DNA of 64,000 nucleotides, taken from positions 1,178,001 to 1,242,000 of the forward strand of contig CAVZFD010000005.1 of the NCBI GenBank assembly GCA_963774455.1, written 5' to 3'. Every line of letters begins with the position of its first letter. Positions within the stretch are counted from its first letter, which is position 1. The translations under genes and the position numbers were made by a program. The notes beneath the pieces were generated by a model. The model was given only the letters and a program-made list of their open reading frames with translations. It searched no databases and had not been told where the DNA came from. Source of the DNA: DATFVA01 sp963774455. Lineage in GTDB: Bacteria > Bacteroidota > Ignavibacteria > Ignavibacteriales > Ignavibacteriaceae. Below are positions 45,572-54,383 of the stretch, piece by piece.

Positions 45572-46198
45572 CTATTTTTTAAGATACTTTACAACTGCTT
45601 CGGTTCGTGTTCGAACGTGAAGTTTCTCATAAATTCTGCGAAGATGATTGTGTACCGTATCAGGACTGATAGAAAGTTGGTTGGCAATTTCCTTATTAAT
45701 ATAACCCCTGGATAAAAGATCAAGGATTTCCGTTTCACGTTCAGAAAGTTTTACTGTTGGTTCAACTTCCGGTTTTGATTTAAAAAACGATTGTACAACT
45801 TTTCTGGCAATTTGAGCTGACATTGGCGATCCACCCATAGAAACATCTTTGATTGCCTCAAGAATTTCCATTGGTGAACTGCTTTTAAGTAAATAACCCA
45901 CGGCCCCGGCTTGTAAAGAATTAAAAATTTTTTGCGAGTCCTGATACATCGTTAACATAATGATCAGTATTTCCGGTAATTTTTGTTTGATCTCTCTTAC
46001 GCAGTCAATACCACTCATTTGTGGTAAATTGATATCCATTAATACTACGTCCGGGATTTTATTTGGCAAATCAAGAAGTGCACTTTCAGCATCTTCATAA
46101 GCTGCTATACAAGTATAACCCTGAGAACCGTTTAATATTATATTAAGACTATCCCGGATTTTACTATCATCTTCTACGATTGATACGCTTATAGACAA
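45572..46198 (-). CDS. NarL/FixJ-type response regulator
   Basis: A 208-residue regulator: receiver (about 1-120) with VEDDSK, phospho-acceptor Asp55 in VVLMDINLP and LKSSSPMEIL with the conserved Lys, then a LuxR-type helix-turn-helix (about 147-205; LSERETEILDLLSRGYINKE, then IANQLSISPDTVHNHL). It should bind DNA when phosphorylated by the Reg_prop kinase encoded just upstream (68 bp gap). Target genes are not visible; the propeller gene downstream on the same strand is one candidate. Confidence 0.92.
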   Translation of the reverse strand: MSISVSIVEDDSKIRDSLNIILNGSQGYTCIAAYEDAESALLDLPNKIPDVVLMDINLPQMSGIDCVREIKQKLPEILIIMLTMYQDSQKIFNSLQAGAVGYLLKSSSPMEILEAIKDVSMGGSPMSAQIARKVVQSFFKSKPEVEPTVKLSERETEILDLLSRGYINKEIANQLSISPDTVHNHLRRIYEKLHVRTRTEAVVKYLKK

Positions 46199-46266
46199 TG
46201 ATTCTCCTGTTTTTTTCTAATTCAATTATAAGACTTATGTCCGGTCATTACAATGACCTGATCGGG

Positions 46267-49200
46267 CTAACCGGCAATTAGCGACTCACCTAAAATCGGG
46301 AATTGAAATGTAATTATTGTACCGGTTCCGATCTGACTTTCGATATTATAATTTCCCCCAATATGTTCCATTCGTGATTTCATATTTTTCAATCCATTTC
46401 CAAATCTTTTCCCCTCTGCTAAGTCAAAACCTTTCCCGAAATCCTGGATAATAACTGTAGCACTTGTTTCCTCTATCCAAACTTTAATGTGCACTTCCTG
46501 AGAATCTGAATACTTGACGGTATTATTTAATGCTTCTTTAACTGCAAGAAAAACGTTGTGACGAACTTCAGCAGGTGCCTGCAGATTTGGTATTTCAGAA
46601 GGAATATCCAGACGGCATCTGATCTGAACCTTGCTCAGGTAATCGACAGCAAACTGTCCTATAAATTCAGCAAGGTTTTCTAGGGTATCGTTTTGTGGAT
46701 TTACAGACCATACAATTTCACCAAAGGTGGAAATAATGTCATTTGTAAGTTCCGAGATTTTCCCAAGAACATTCCCATTTTTATCAGCCGGATTATTCTG
46801 TCCCATTTCAGTGAGGAATCTGATTTCCGTCAAACGCGCTCCAAGGTCATCATGCATATCTCGTGCGATTCTGAGTCTCTCTCTTTCAAGTGCAGTTTCC
46901 TTCTCCATAACATGCATTCTTTCTTTGATCTTTTTTCTTACAAAATGTCTTACAGTAGCCACTATTATTACAATTGAAAATAAAAATATTAATCCTTGAA
47001 ACCACCAGGTCTTCCAGAATGGTGGTTTAATAATAATGATTACAGACGTTCCTGCTTCATTCCAGATTCCGTCATTGTTAGACCCTTTCACCCGCAGCAC
47101 ATACTTTCCCGGATCCAGGTTCGTATAACTGGCATATCGCTGAGATGATGCAACGGTATGCCAGTTCTTATCAAAACCCTCAAGCATATACGCATACTTA
47201 TTTTTTTCTGGTGCAGTATAATTCAATGAGGCAAACTCAAAGGAGAAGAAATTTTCTGAATAGGATAATTCTATCGGACTGCCATTATCGGTTAACGGAT
47301 ATGGATGAGGTAATATTTTATCAAATACTTTGAAAGTCGTGATATATACAGGGGGTATATATTGATTTTCTTTAATATTTTCAGAGAAAAATGCGTTAAA
47401 GCCATTTACACCTCCAAAAAATAATTCACTTGATTTACTTGCAAAATATGCACCTTGATTAAATTCATTGCTTTGAAGCCCGTCTTTTGCATCATAATTT
47501 TTGAAACTCTCTTTTACCGGATTAAATTTTGATAACCCCTGGTTGGTACTAAGCCAAAGATTGCCGGTTTTATCCGGTAAAATCCCATATATGATGTTAT
47601 TGGGTAAACCATTATTTTCTGTAAAATTTTTAATTGAATTGTTTGTCAAATCAAAACGAAACAAACCTGAACCATGTGTACCAAGCCACAATATACCTGA
47701 ATCATCTTCATAAATTGTATATATTCCATTCTTCATTATATTCATATTTGATATTGGCAATTCCAGCTTTTTAAAATTATTATTCTGCGGATAGAACCTG
47801 TATAAATCACCGCTAAATGTCCCCGCCCACAAACTGCCTTTTTTAGCTTTACACAATGCAGTTATGGTTGTATTTAACCGGTAATGGGAGAATTTGTTTT
47901 TTGAACGATTGAAACTATCAATACTCCCATTCAATTGACCAATCCATAACAACTGTGTTTGATTATCATATAAGAGATTTACGATACGGTTAGTGCTTAT
48001 ACTATTGGTTTTCTTAGGATTATTTTTGAACCTGATTACTTGACCGGATTTATTATTTAAACAATTAAGTCCATCGTTTTCCGTGCCCACCCATATCAAC
48101 CCATCCGCCGACTCGCATAATGCAACTATCCTATCGCTGCTTATGCTATTGGGATTCTCGGGATGGGATCTATAAGTTGCAATTTTTTTACGATGATGCC
48201 ATTCACCAACTTCAGATGGAGAATAAATATCTAATCCACTGTCATAAGTACCTACCCATAATTTTCCATCCTGACTTTCCATCATAGAGGTTATTAAATT
48301 TTTACTTTTATTATCTATTATCGTAGACTTAGTGTAATAATGATTAAAACGTTCAACACGAGGATCGTACAATTTTACTCCATCGGTGAAAGTACCTATC
48401 CATAGAATATTTGAATTATCCTGGAACAATGTATTTACCGGTTCCCGGATAAGCTGTTTATAGCTCTTAACTTCAGGATTAAATACAGTCAATCCAGAAT
48501 CATAAGTGGCAATCCAAAGGTATTTGTTTGAATCTTCAAAAACAGAAGATATGAAATTACCCACGCCGGGATGTGAATTCGATAAGGGTTTATTTAATAT
48601 ATTAATTCCCTTGTCATACTTATATAATCCTTGACCATAAGTCCCTATCCAGATATTTCCTGTGTGATCAACAAAAAGATTATGTATGTAAGTACCCGAA
48701 AGCAAGGTTGGCTTCTTTTCCATTATTGGATGCGGAACTTTCAAATCCATTTTATATAATCCATCAGACGTCCCTACCCAGAGTTTTTGATCCTTATCCT
48801 CACATATAGTCCTGATTAATATATTTTGTTTAGAAGTTTCCTCTTTTTTAATCTCAAAAGAATCGAATGTGTTCTTTTCACGGTTGAATCTATTCAATCC
48901 TTCATTGGTACCTATCCACATATTTCCATTAATATCTTCATAGATTACATATACACTGTTATCATTAATTGTTGAAGTATCTTTTTCAATATGACGGTAA
49001 TGAAAGAAGATGTTTTTTGAAGGCACATAACGATCAACGCCGCCTTGTCTGGTCCCTATCCATAAATCACCGTGCTTATCACTTAACAGCGATAGGATTG
49101 AATTATCAGCAAGTGAATTGGAATCTGTATTGTTATGTCTAAATATTGTAACCGTGTACCCATCATATCTGTTTAATCCATCATCTGTTCCAAACCACAT

Positions 49201-49350
49201 AAATCCCTGGGCATCCTGAACTATTGCAAATACTGTTGTTTGCGAAAGTCCCTGGTCAAGTCCTATCTTATTAAACCTTGAGTCAATTGATTGAGGTGAA
49301 ATTAGTCCGGAAGAAATCAGGATAAAAACGAATAGTAAATTATATTTCAT
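46267..49350 (-). CDS. Reg_prop sensor histidine kinase (NarL-type kinase core)
   Basis: A protein of about 1,027 residues. After a signal-like N-terminus comes a long periplasmic region of Reg_prop repeats (GLSQTTVFAIVQDAQGFMWF, GNMWIGTNEGLNRF, GNIWIGTYGQGLYKY and about ten more), which should form two seven-bladed propellers. A Y_Y_Y domain follows (YMLEGFDKNWHTV; YVLRVKGSNNDGIW), then a transmembrane helix (WWFQGLIFLFSIVIIVATV) and a HisKA_3 core with the phospho-His in ARDMHDDLGARL, then HATPase motifs (EALNNTVKYS, DFGKGFD, GNGLKNMKSRM). This layout is typical of Bacteroidota glycan sensors, though those usually fuse an AraC output. Its regulator is the next gene. The ATG at 49350 starts the signal sequence; an upstream start is possible. 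Confidence 0.9.
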   Translation of the reverse strand: MKYNLLFVFILISSGLISPQSIDSRFNKIGLDQGLSQTTVFAIVQDAQGFMWFGTDDGLNRYDGYTVTIFRHNNTDSNSLADNSILSLLSDKHGDLWIGTRQGGVDRYVPSKNIFFHYRHIEKDTSTINDNSVYVIYEDINGNMWIGTNEGLNRFNREKNTFDSFEIKKEETSKQNILIRTICEDKDQKLWVGTSDGLYKMDLKVPHPIMEKKPTLLSGTYIHNLFVDHTGNIWIGTYGQGLYKYDKGINILNKPLSNSHPGVGNFISSVFEDSNKYLWIATYDSGLTVFNPEVKSYKQLIREPVNTLFQDNSNILWIGTFTDGVKLYDPRVERFNHYYTKSTIIDNKSKNLITSMMESQDGKLWVGTYDSGLDIYSPSEVGEWHHRKKIATYRSHPENPNSISSDRIVALCESADGLIWVGTENDGLNCLNNKSGQVIRFKNNPKKTNSISTNRIVNLLYDNQTQLLWIGQLNGSIDSFNRSKNKFSHYRLNTTITALCKAKKGSLWAGTFSGDLYRFYPQNNNFKKLELPISNMNIMKNGIYTIYEDDSGILWLGTHGSGLFRFDLTNNSIKNFTENNGLPNNIIYGILPDKTGNLWLSTNQGLSKFNPVKESFKNYDAKDGLQSNEFNQGAYFASKSSELFFGGVNGFNAFFSENIKENQYIPPVYITTFKVFDKILPHPYPLTDNGSPIELSYSENFFSFEFASLNYTAPEKNKYAYMLEGFDKNWHTVASSQRYASYTNLDPGKYVLRVKGSNNDGIWNEAGTSVIIIIKPPFWKTWWFQGLIFLFSIVIIVATVRHFVRKKIKERMHVMEKETALERERLRIARDMHDDLGARLTEIRFLTEMGQNNPADKNGNVLGKISELTNDIISTFGEIVWSVNPQNDTLENLAEFIGQFAVDYLSKVQIRCRLDIPSEIPNLQAPAEVRHNVFLAVKEALNNTVKYSDSQEVHIKVWIEETSATVIIQDFGKGFDLAEGKRFGNGLKNMKSRMEHIGGNYNIESQIGTGTIITFQFPILGESLIAG

Positions 49351-49807
49351 ATTATAGAGACAGTCTTTCTTAATCACAAAAATAAAATACTTTATAAAGA
49401 ATTAAAAAGTAAAAGTAATTGCTTGGGGAAAATTGTTGTTCAAAACCAAATTACCGGGATTCTCGGGTACAAAACTAGTGATTGTTCCTATTTTGAAGTA
49501 CACCCCAACCCACCAGCAAAAAAATTAAAAAGTTTTTTTGGCCATCTCATGCTCGCCCATGTTGTGTTCGGCGTTTTAAGCGCCCTTACTTATAAATTAA
49601 CTATGACTGATAACAACTCGTAATTACTTCTATAATATTTTCTGCTTTTCAGTTACATCAGCCTGCATGAGTTTAAATCGTTCTCAGAATCAACGCATTT
49701 AAAAGTTGGTACTAAGCAGGTACTATTCCAGGCTCCAGCCAGCATGTTATTAAAGCTTACTAAAATCAAAAAAGCCTCAAAACGGTTTTGTTTTGAGGCT
49801 TTCTTTG
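49351..49807. other. Intergenic region at the tRNA end of the accessory segment
   Basis: The region holds the kinase promoter at its left end and the tRNA terminator at its right. Near 49514-49543 an A-run and a T-run can pair as a hairpin. From about 49543 to 49586 there is a GC-richer patch with GGCGTTTTAAGCGCC, unlike the AT-rich surroundings. A 66-codon plus-strand open frame covers the patch but has no convincing start context or recognised homology. Confidence 0.5.
49766..49802. terminator. Bidirectional Rho-independent terminator next to tRNA
   Basis: A 10-bp perfect stem (GCCTCAAAAC at 49774-49783 with GTTTTGAGGC at 49790-49799) with a 6-nt loop. On the minus strand it is followed by TTTTTTGAT, so it terminates the tRNA transcript; on the plus strand a short T-run follows. 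Confidence 0.88.
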
Positions 49808-49881
49808 TGGGCCCGGATGGGCTTGAACCACCGACCCTCTGATTATGAGTCAGATGCTCTAACCAACTGAGCTACGGGCCC
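49808..49881 (-). tRNA. tRNA with CAU anticodon (Met or Ile2)
   Basis: A 74-nt cloverleaf. The acceptor GGGCCCG pairs fully with CGGGCCC and the discriminator base is A. The D-arm is GCTCAGTTGGTTAGAGC, the anticodon loop CTCATAA (anticodon CAT) lies in a TCTGA/TCAGA stem, and the T-arm is GGTTCAAGCC-type. The CCA is not encoded. A CAU anticodon with this body fits elongator tRNA-Met or the lysidine-modified tRNA-Ile; sequence alone does not decide. It is not initiator-like. It is followed by a strong terminator and marks the right edge of the putative island. Confidence 0.93.
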
Positions 49882-49953
49882 GAAATTTTAGATGGTTAAA
49901 ATAATACTTATCGTATCTTTTTGCAATGATTTTTGCTGGTAATGAAGATATTT

Positions 49954-50703
49954 TTAATCCTTGCCATAGTATTTGTAAACATATTGGATTACACCTACCC
50001 GGTTATTGTCTTCATTATATTTTTCTTCTTCAAGTACGTTACCTTTCTGGTCGTATTTATATTCGTAACTGTAGAGCATTTTCCCGTTTTCATCATAGGT
50101 GGTGGCTGAGTTTTTCCTGCCGTCATCATTGTACTCGTATTCCACTTTATATTCCAGCTTTCCGCTTTTATCGTACCAGTCTTCCTCGATCAGATCCTGG
50201 TTATCATCGTATTTATAAACGTAGTATTTCTCTATTTTACCGTTAAGGTCGTAACGGACAGATTTTAACTTGTTGCCGTATTGGTTGTATTCATATGTAT
50301 ATTTTTTGTCAGCTTTCTGGTCTGGTGTATACCTGATGGTCTGTATACGGTAATCTTTTTTATTGTAATCATATTTGTAAATGTTGTCTACCCTGCTGTT
50401 TTTTCCGTAAATTATTGTCCCGGTCATCAGGCCGTTGGGACCAAAGTTGATTGTAGCCTGTTTTTCACCGTTAACCAGTTTGCCGTCTTCATCATAATCA
50501 AAGCTTACCTTATCAATGCTCTTTATATTCTGATTGTTAATCAATTCTCTTTCGATTTCTTCATTAGGCTTAATGATAGATTTCTTTTCTTCTGATACTG
50601 TCTTTTCTTCTTTCCGGGTTGTTTCTTCCGAAGAGGAACAACCATACCACTGGCTACCTGTGAATAAAAAAATAATTATTATAATTATCTTATTGTATTT
50701 CAT
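49954..50703 (-). CDS. Secreted YD-repeat-like protein, possible lipoprotein
   Basis: A 249-residue protein. The hydrophobic N-terminus runs to WYGC (Cys22), a non-canonical lipobox. A charged linker follows, then about six imperfect repeats of roughly 20 residues such as YEYKYDQKGNVLEEEKY and YEYNQYGNKLKSVRYD. The pattern resembles RHS/YD repeats but is short and has no toxin tail. The cell location is probably the periplasm or outer membrane. Function not recognised. Its start is about 55 bp downstream of the YwqK-like gene's stop on the same strand. Confidence 0.7.
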   Translation of the reverse strand: MKYNKIIIIIIFLFTGSQWYGCSSSEETTRKEEKTVSEEKKSIIKPNEEIERELINNQNIKSIDKVSFDYDEDGKLVNGEKQATINFGPNGLMTGTIIYGKNSRVDNIYKYDYNKKDYRIQTIRYTPDQKADKKYTYEYNQYGNKLKSVRYDLNGKIEKYYVYKYDDNQDLIEEDWYDKSGKLEYKVEYEYNDDGRKNSATTYDENGKMLYSYEYKYDQKGNVLEEEKYNEDNNRVGVIQYVYKYYGKD

Positions 50704-50757
50704 AGTCTTTCCAAAGTTTACATTTTTCTATTTATTGTAAAAGTAAAGAAAATGAAA

Positions 50758-51270
50758 TTAATGTGGTGTTACGAAGCCGCTGTCACGCTTAACTATGGAT
50801 GAATCAATTAAAGTTCCGGTTGTATCGTAGGTTTTCCATAAACTGTCTCTTTGCCCATCATCAAAGTACCCGGTTTGTTTAAGAGTTCCGTCAGGATAGT
50901 ACCATGTCCATTTGCCTTCTGCCCTATCGTTATTGAACAAACCGATGGATTCAAGCTGTCCATTATCGTAAAAATATTTCCACTCGCCTTCGTTGCGGTT
51001 GTTTTTCATTTCACCGGACATCAATAGCTTTCCGTTAGGATAATATGATCTGAAATTGCCTTCCTTTTTACCATTGATCACATCAAATTCGATCTTCATA
51101 CTGTCCATCTCACCCTTCCAGGTGCCGTTAAAGGGTTCTTTTGTCCCAGGTTTATATATAATAGAATCGATCTTAATATTCACCTGGTTCTTTTCAGGAG
51201 TTTCACTGCATGAAGCAAGGATTAATAACAGGCAGATTACTGCCGCAGAAAAGATATATCTTATTGCCAC
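50758..51270 (-). CDS. MORN-like (YwqK-type) repeat lipoprotein
   Basis: A 170-residue lipoprotein with lipobox LASC (Cys21) and about four MORN-like repeats of some 22 residues: GKLLMSGEMKNNRNEGEWKY, DNGQLESIGLFNNDRAEGKW, DGTLKQTGYFDDGQRDSLWK. YwqK relatives are annotated as antitoxins in some databases, but an envelope protein with repeats is all that can be supported here. The start is GTG, with no better ATG. It lies 15 bp after the HIT gene on the same strand. Confidence 0.78.
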   Translation of the reverse strand: MAIRYIFSAAVICLLLILASCSETPEKNQVNIKIDSIIYKPGTKEPFNGTWKGEMDSMKIEFDVINGKKEGNFRSYYPNGKLLMSGEMKNNRNEGEWKYFYDNGQLESIGLFNNDRAEGKWTWYYPDGTLKQTGYFDDGQRDSLWKTYDTTGTLIDSSIVKRDSGFVTPH

Positions 51271-51285
51271 AGCGGTTCCGATCTT

Positions 51286-51798
51286 TTATTGATTATTAAA
51301 TTTCTTATACGCTGAAAGCAGCTGTTTTTTTGTCTCAGCCAGATCCTGTGAAATCACTTTTACTTCACCGAGCACCGGCATAAAATTCGTGTCGCCGTTC
51401 CAGCGCGGTACGATGTGAAAGTGGATGTGCTCATGAATCCCCGCTCCGGCAACTTTGCCGAGGTTGAGCCCCATATTAAATCCCTCAGGATGAAGAATCT
51501 CCCTCAGCGCTTCATAGGCGATGCGCATTTTATGCATAATCTCGAAGTTCTCTTCATCAGTAATGGAAATGAAATCTGATGTATGGCGGTACGGTACAAT
51601 CATCAGGTGACCGTTGTTGTAAGGATAAAGATTCATAACTGTAAATGTAAGGAGACCTTTATCTACCACCAGGTTTGATAGGTCTTCAGGATCCTCGTTA
51701 ACCATTCCGCAGAATACACATTCTTCTTTATCGGTATCCTTTTTATTCTTAAAAGAGTCAATATATTGTGACCGCCAGGGTGACCAGAGTTTTTCCAT
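51286..51798 (-). CDS. HIT-family nucleotide hydrolase/transferase
   Basis: A 170-residue histidine-triad protein. The N-terminal ECVFC provides a possible zinc pair, VPYRHTSDFISI precedes the helix, and the triad GIHEHIHFHIVPRW carries the catalytic His. Related bacterial members act as AP4A phosphorylases or nucleotidyl hydrolases. GAGGAG is correctly spaced before the ATG. It lies downstream of the EF-G-like gene behind a terminator. Confidence 0.9.
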   Translation of the reverse strand: MEKLWSPWRSQYIDSFKNKKDTDKEECVFCGMVNEDPEDLSNLVVDKGLLTFTVMNLYPYNNGHLMIVPYRHTSDFISITDEENFEIMHKMRIAYEALREILHPEGFNMGLNLGKVAGAGIHEHIHFHIVPRWNGDTNFMPVLGEVKVISQDLAETKKQLLSAYKKFNNQ

Positions 51799-51814
51799 TT
51801 CTCCTCATAAAATT

Positions 51815-51838
51815 AAAAAGGCGGTTATTAACCGCCTT
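51815..51838 (-). terminator. Rho-independent terminator of the EF-G-like gene
   Basis: On the minus strand a GGCGGTT/AACCGCC stem with a 3-nt loop is followed by five T. It lies 13 nt past the stop of the EF-G-like gene and before the HIT gene. Confidence 0.85.
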
Positions 51839-51850
51839 CATAAAAGGTTT

Positions 51851-53944
51851 TTAATTTCCTTCTTCTCTTGATTTATTATATTGATCAATGATTTTTTGTT
51901 CTACTTCCTTAGGCATTTCCTCATAGTAAGCAAATTTACGTGTATGCACTCCCCTTCCGGAAGTTAAACTACGAAGCTGGGAGCTGTACTTATAAAGCTC
52001 GGCAAGCGGGATGTTCGCTTTGATTATCTGAAAATGGCCGTCAGAGCTCATTCCAAGTATCTTTCCTCTGCGGCTTGAAATATCGCCCATTACATCGCCC
52101 ATAAATTCTTCTGGAACAGTAACTTCAACCTCATATATTGGTTCAAGAAGCACTGGTTTTGCTTCGTGGAAACCTTTCCTGAAGCACTGTGATGCCGCTA
52201 GTTTAAATGACATTTCATCTGAGTCGACATTGTGATAGGTACCATCAAATAAAGTAACCTTCACATCCACCACCTGGTTTCCCGATATGACACCTTTTCC
52301 CATTATCTCCTGAACTCCTTTTTCTACAGCAGGAATGAACCTTCCGGGAACGACTCCACCGACAATAGCATCAACAAATTCAAATCCTTTCCCTCTCTGC
52401 AGTGGCTCCATCTTGAAATGAACGTGTCCGTACTGACCTCTTCCGCCCGACTGCTTTTTATGCTTGTATTCAACGTCGTTAACTGTGCCTTTAATTGTTT
52501 CCCTGTAAGGTACCCTCGGTTCAACGAGATCGACTTCAACTCCGTAACGTTCTTTCAGCCTTTTTACCGCGAGTGATAACTGAAGTTCGCCCTGCCCCGA
52601 AATTATTGTCTGCGAAATTTCAGGATCGAACTTTACGCTGAATGATGGATCTTCTTCGTGTAGAGTGTGTAATCCTGAGGCAATTTTATCTTCGTCTCCT
52701 TTGGCTTTGGGTACAATGGCACCTCTTATTACCGCCGCAGGAAATTGAATTTGTTTCATTAATACAGGAAAAGATTTTGAACTTAGTGTATTGTTAGTGT
52801 GAGTGTCTTTCAGTTTTACCACCGCACCGAGGTCTCCTGCTTTAAGCTGGGAAACATCTTTCCGATTGTGTCCGTTAAGGATTGAAAGCTGACTGAGTCT
52901 TTCCGATTTTCCGTTAGTTTCGTTCAGCAGGTCGAGTCCCGCATTTACAGTACCTGAGTAAACCTTAAATAAGGAAAGTTCACCGACATGCTGTTCCGAG
53001 ATAGTCTTGAAGATGAACATAACAGGTTCGCGGGTTAAATCCGGAAGCACTTTTTCTGTCTTTTCCGTACCCTTAACAGAAGCATCCTCGCCCCCGCGGT
53101 CAGCCGGAGAAGGACAATAAGAAGCTATGAAATCAAGGAAATTGTTGACTCCAACGGCTTTTGAGGAAGACATTGCGAAAACCGGAGTGAGACTCCTTTT
53201 CAGAAGCGCCTGTTTAATACCTGCCTGCAAATCAGCTTCCTGCAGAGTTCCTTCCTCAAAATACTTATTCATAAGTTCTTCAGTTGTCTCAGCTACCTTC
53301 TCGATGAATTCTGTTCTGTATGCTTCCGCTTCATCTTTCAGATCAGGCGGCATCTCTTCTTCGGTAACTTTCCTGCTGCCCGGTTCGCCATAACGATATA
53401 CTTTCATTTTAAGTATATCCAGAACACCGTTGAAATTTATTCCTTCACTTACCGGTATAGTTACTGCAATTGCCCCATTTGTTAACCTATCCTTTGCCTG
53501 CTGAAGTGTTTTCTGAAAAGTACTGTGCTCGTTATCTGTTTTATTTATTATTATCGCCGAAGGAAGATTAAATTCGTCGACGAACTTTCCCGTGGATTCC
53601 GAGCCGACCTCAACTCCTTCGGCCGATTTAAGAACCATCACTGCCAGGTCAGAAACACGCATAGCACTCTTAACATCACCTATAAAATCGGAGTATCCCG
53701 GCGTATCAAGCATGTTTATCTTCGTACCGTTCCATTCACAGTGCATAAGACTTGTGGATATAGATATCTGCTTTTCAATTTCATTCGGGGTATAATCGGA
53801 TATAGTACTCCCTTCGGAAATGCTCCCGATCCTGTTTATTTCATTAGCTGTATATAGGATAATTTCAGATAGGCTTGTTTTACCGCTGCCCTGGTGGCCG
53901 ATAAACGTAATATTCCGAATTGCTTCAGTTCCATACTCTTTCAA
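51851..53944 (-). CDS. Elongation factor G-like GTPase (second-type EF-G)
   Basis: A 697-residue translational GTPase. The P-loop is GHQGSGKT instead of the classical AHIDAGKTT, followed by DTPGYSDF and NKTDNEHS. Domain II, III and IV segments include QSGGRGQYGHVHF and VVPGRFIPAVEKGVQEIM. The variant P-loop and sequence place it with the EF-G-like/FusA2 group found beside a true FusA in many Bacteroidota; its role in translocation or ribosome recycling is not settled. The ATG is close to the expected start. The gene is downstream of the YtxH/DUF948 pair on the same strand. Confidence 0.9.
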   Translation of the reverse strand: MKEYGTEAIRNITFIGHQGSGKTSLSEIILYTANEINRIGSISEGSTISDYTPNEIEKQISISTSLMHCEWNGTKINMLDTPGYSDFIGDVKSAMRVSDLAVMVLKSAEGVEVGSESTGKFVDEFNLPSAIIINKTDNEHSTFQKTLQQAKDRLTNGAIAVTIPVSEGINFNGVLDILKMKVYRYGEPGSRKVTEEEMPPDLKDEAEAYRTEFIEKVAETTEELMNKYFEEGTLQEADLQAGIKQALLKRSLTPVFAMSSSKAVGVNNFLDFIASYCPSPADRGGEDASVKGTEKTEKVLPDLTREPVMFIFKTISEQHVGELSLFKVYSGTVNAGLDLLNETNGKSERLSQLSILNGHNRKDVSQLKAGDLGAVVKLKDTHTNNTLSSKSFPVLMKQIQFPAAVIRGAIVPKAKGDEDKIASGLHTLHEEDPSFSVKFDPEISQTIISGQGELQLSLAVKRLKERYGVEVDLVEPRVPYRETIKGTVNDVEYKHKKQSGGRGQYGHVHFKMEPLQRGKGFEFVDAIVGGVVPGRFIPAVEKGVQEIMGKGVISGNQVVDVKVTLFDGTYHNVDSDEMSFKLAASQCFRKGFHEAKPVLLEPIYEVEVTVPEEFMGDVMGDISSRRGKILGMSSDGHFQIIKANIPLAELYKYSSQLRSLTSGRGVHTRKFAYYEEMPKEVEQKIIDQYNKSREEGN

Positions 53945-53990
53945 GGGATTTCCTCCTAAGATTCAAGGTGAGAAGGTTATGTTATTATTA

Positions 53991-54374
53991 TTATTTTGTG
54001 TAGGTTTTCCAAAAGGTAGAGACTCCGTTAGAGACTGCTGAGAGGTTTTTAAGAAGCCCGTTTACTGGCTTCTCCAAACCCTCCCGGAATTGTTCTTCTA
54101 ATGCCAGAATCTTTTCAACCCTGTCAACAACCTTTCTAATAGTTTCTTTTACCGTAACTACCTGTTCCTTTGCTTCGGAAGCAAGGTAGTTAATTTTTTC
54201 ACTGAGTTGAGTTGCAGTATTTATTAATGGTTTTACCTGTTCAGACAAATCCTTAATCTCAGATTCTATATCTTTAATAGAATTTGTAATCTTGTTTATG
54301 TAAAAGATCAACGCCAGACAAAGGATTGAAGCCGAACATAAAAGGATTATATAAAAGATGCTGACAGTGTCCAT
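53991..54374 (-). CDS. DUF948-like small membrane protein
   Basis: A 127-residue protein with one N-terminal transmembrane helix (about 5-27) and a long amphipathic helix (about 30-100) with IKDLSEQVKPLINTATQLSE, the layout of DUF948/YvyE-type general-stress membrane proteins. It follows the YtxH-domain gene by 9 nt. The two commonly co-occur; function unknown. Confidence 0.72.
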   Translation of the reverse strand: MDTVSIFYIILLCSASILCLALIFYINKITNSIKDIESEIKDLSEQVKPLINTATQLSEKINYLASEAKEQVVTVKETIRKVVDRVEKILALEEQFREGLEKPVNGLLKNLSAVSNGVSTFWKTYTK

Positions 54375-54383
54375 TCAGTTTAT

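Noticed and set aside
49543..49620. Integron attC-like site near GGCGTTTTAAGCGCC
   Set aside because: The paired R/L boxes and complementary arms required for an attC were not found on either strand, and there is no integron integrase.
49423..49623. 66-codon plus-strand open frame before the tRNA
   Set aside because: No Shine-Dalgarno or recognised protein, and it crosses the GC-shifted patch and the A/T hairpin; judged non-coding.
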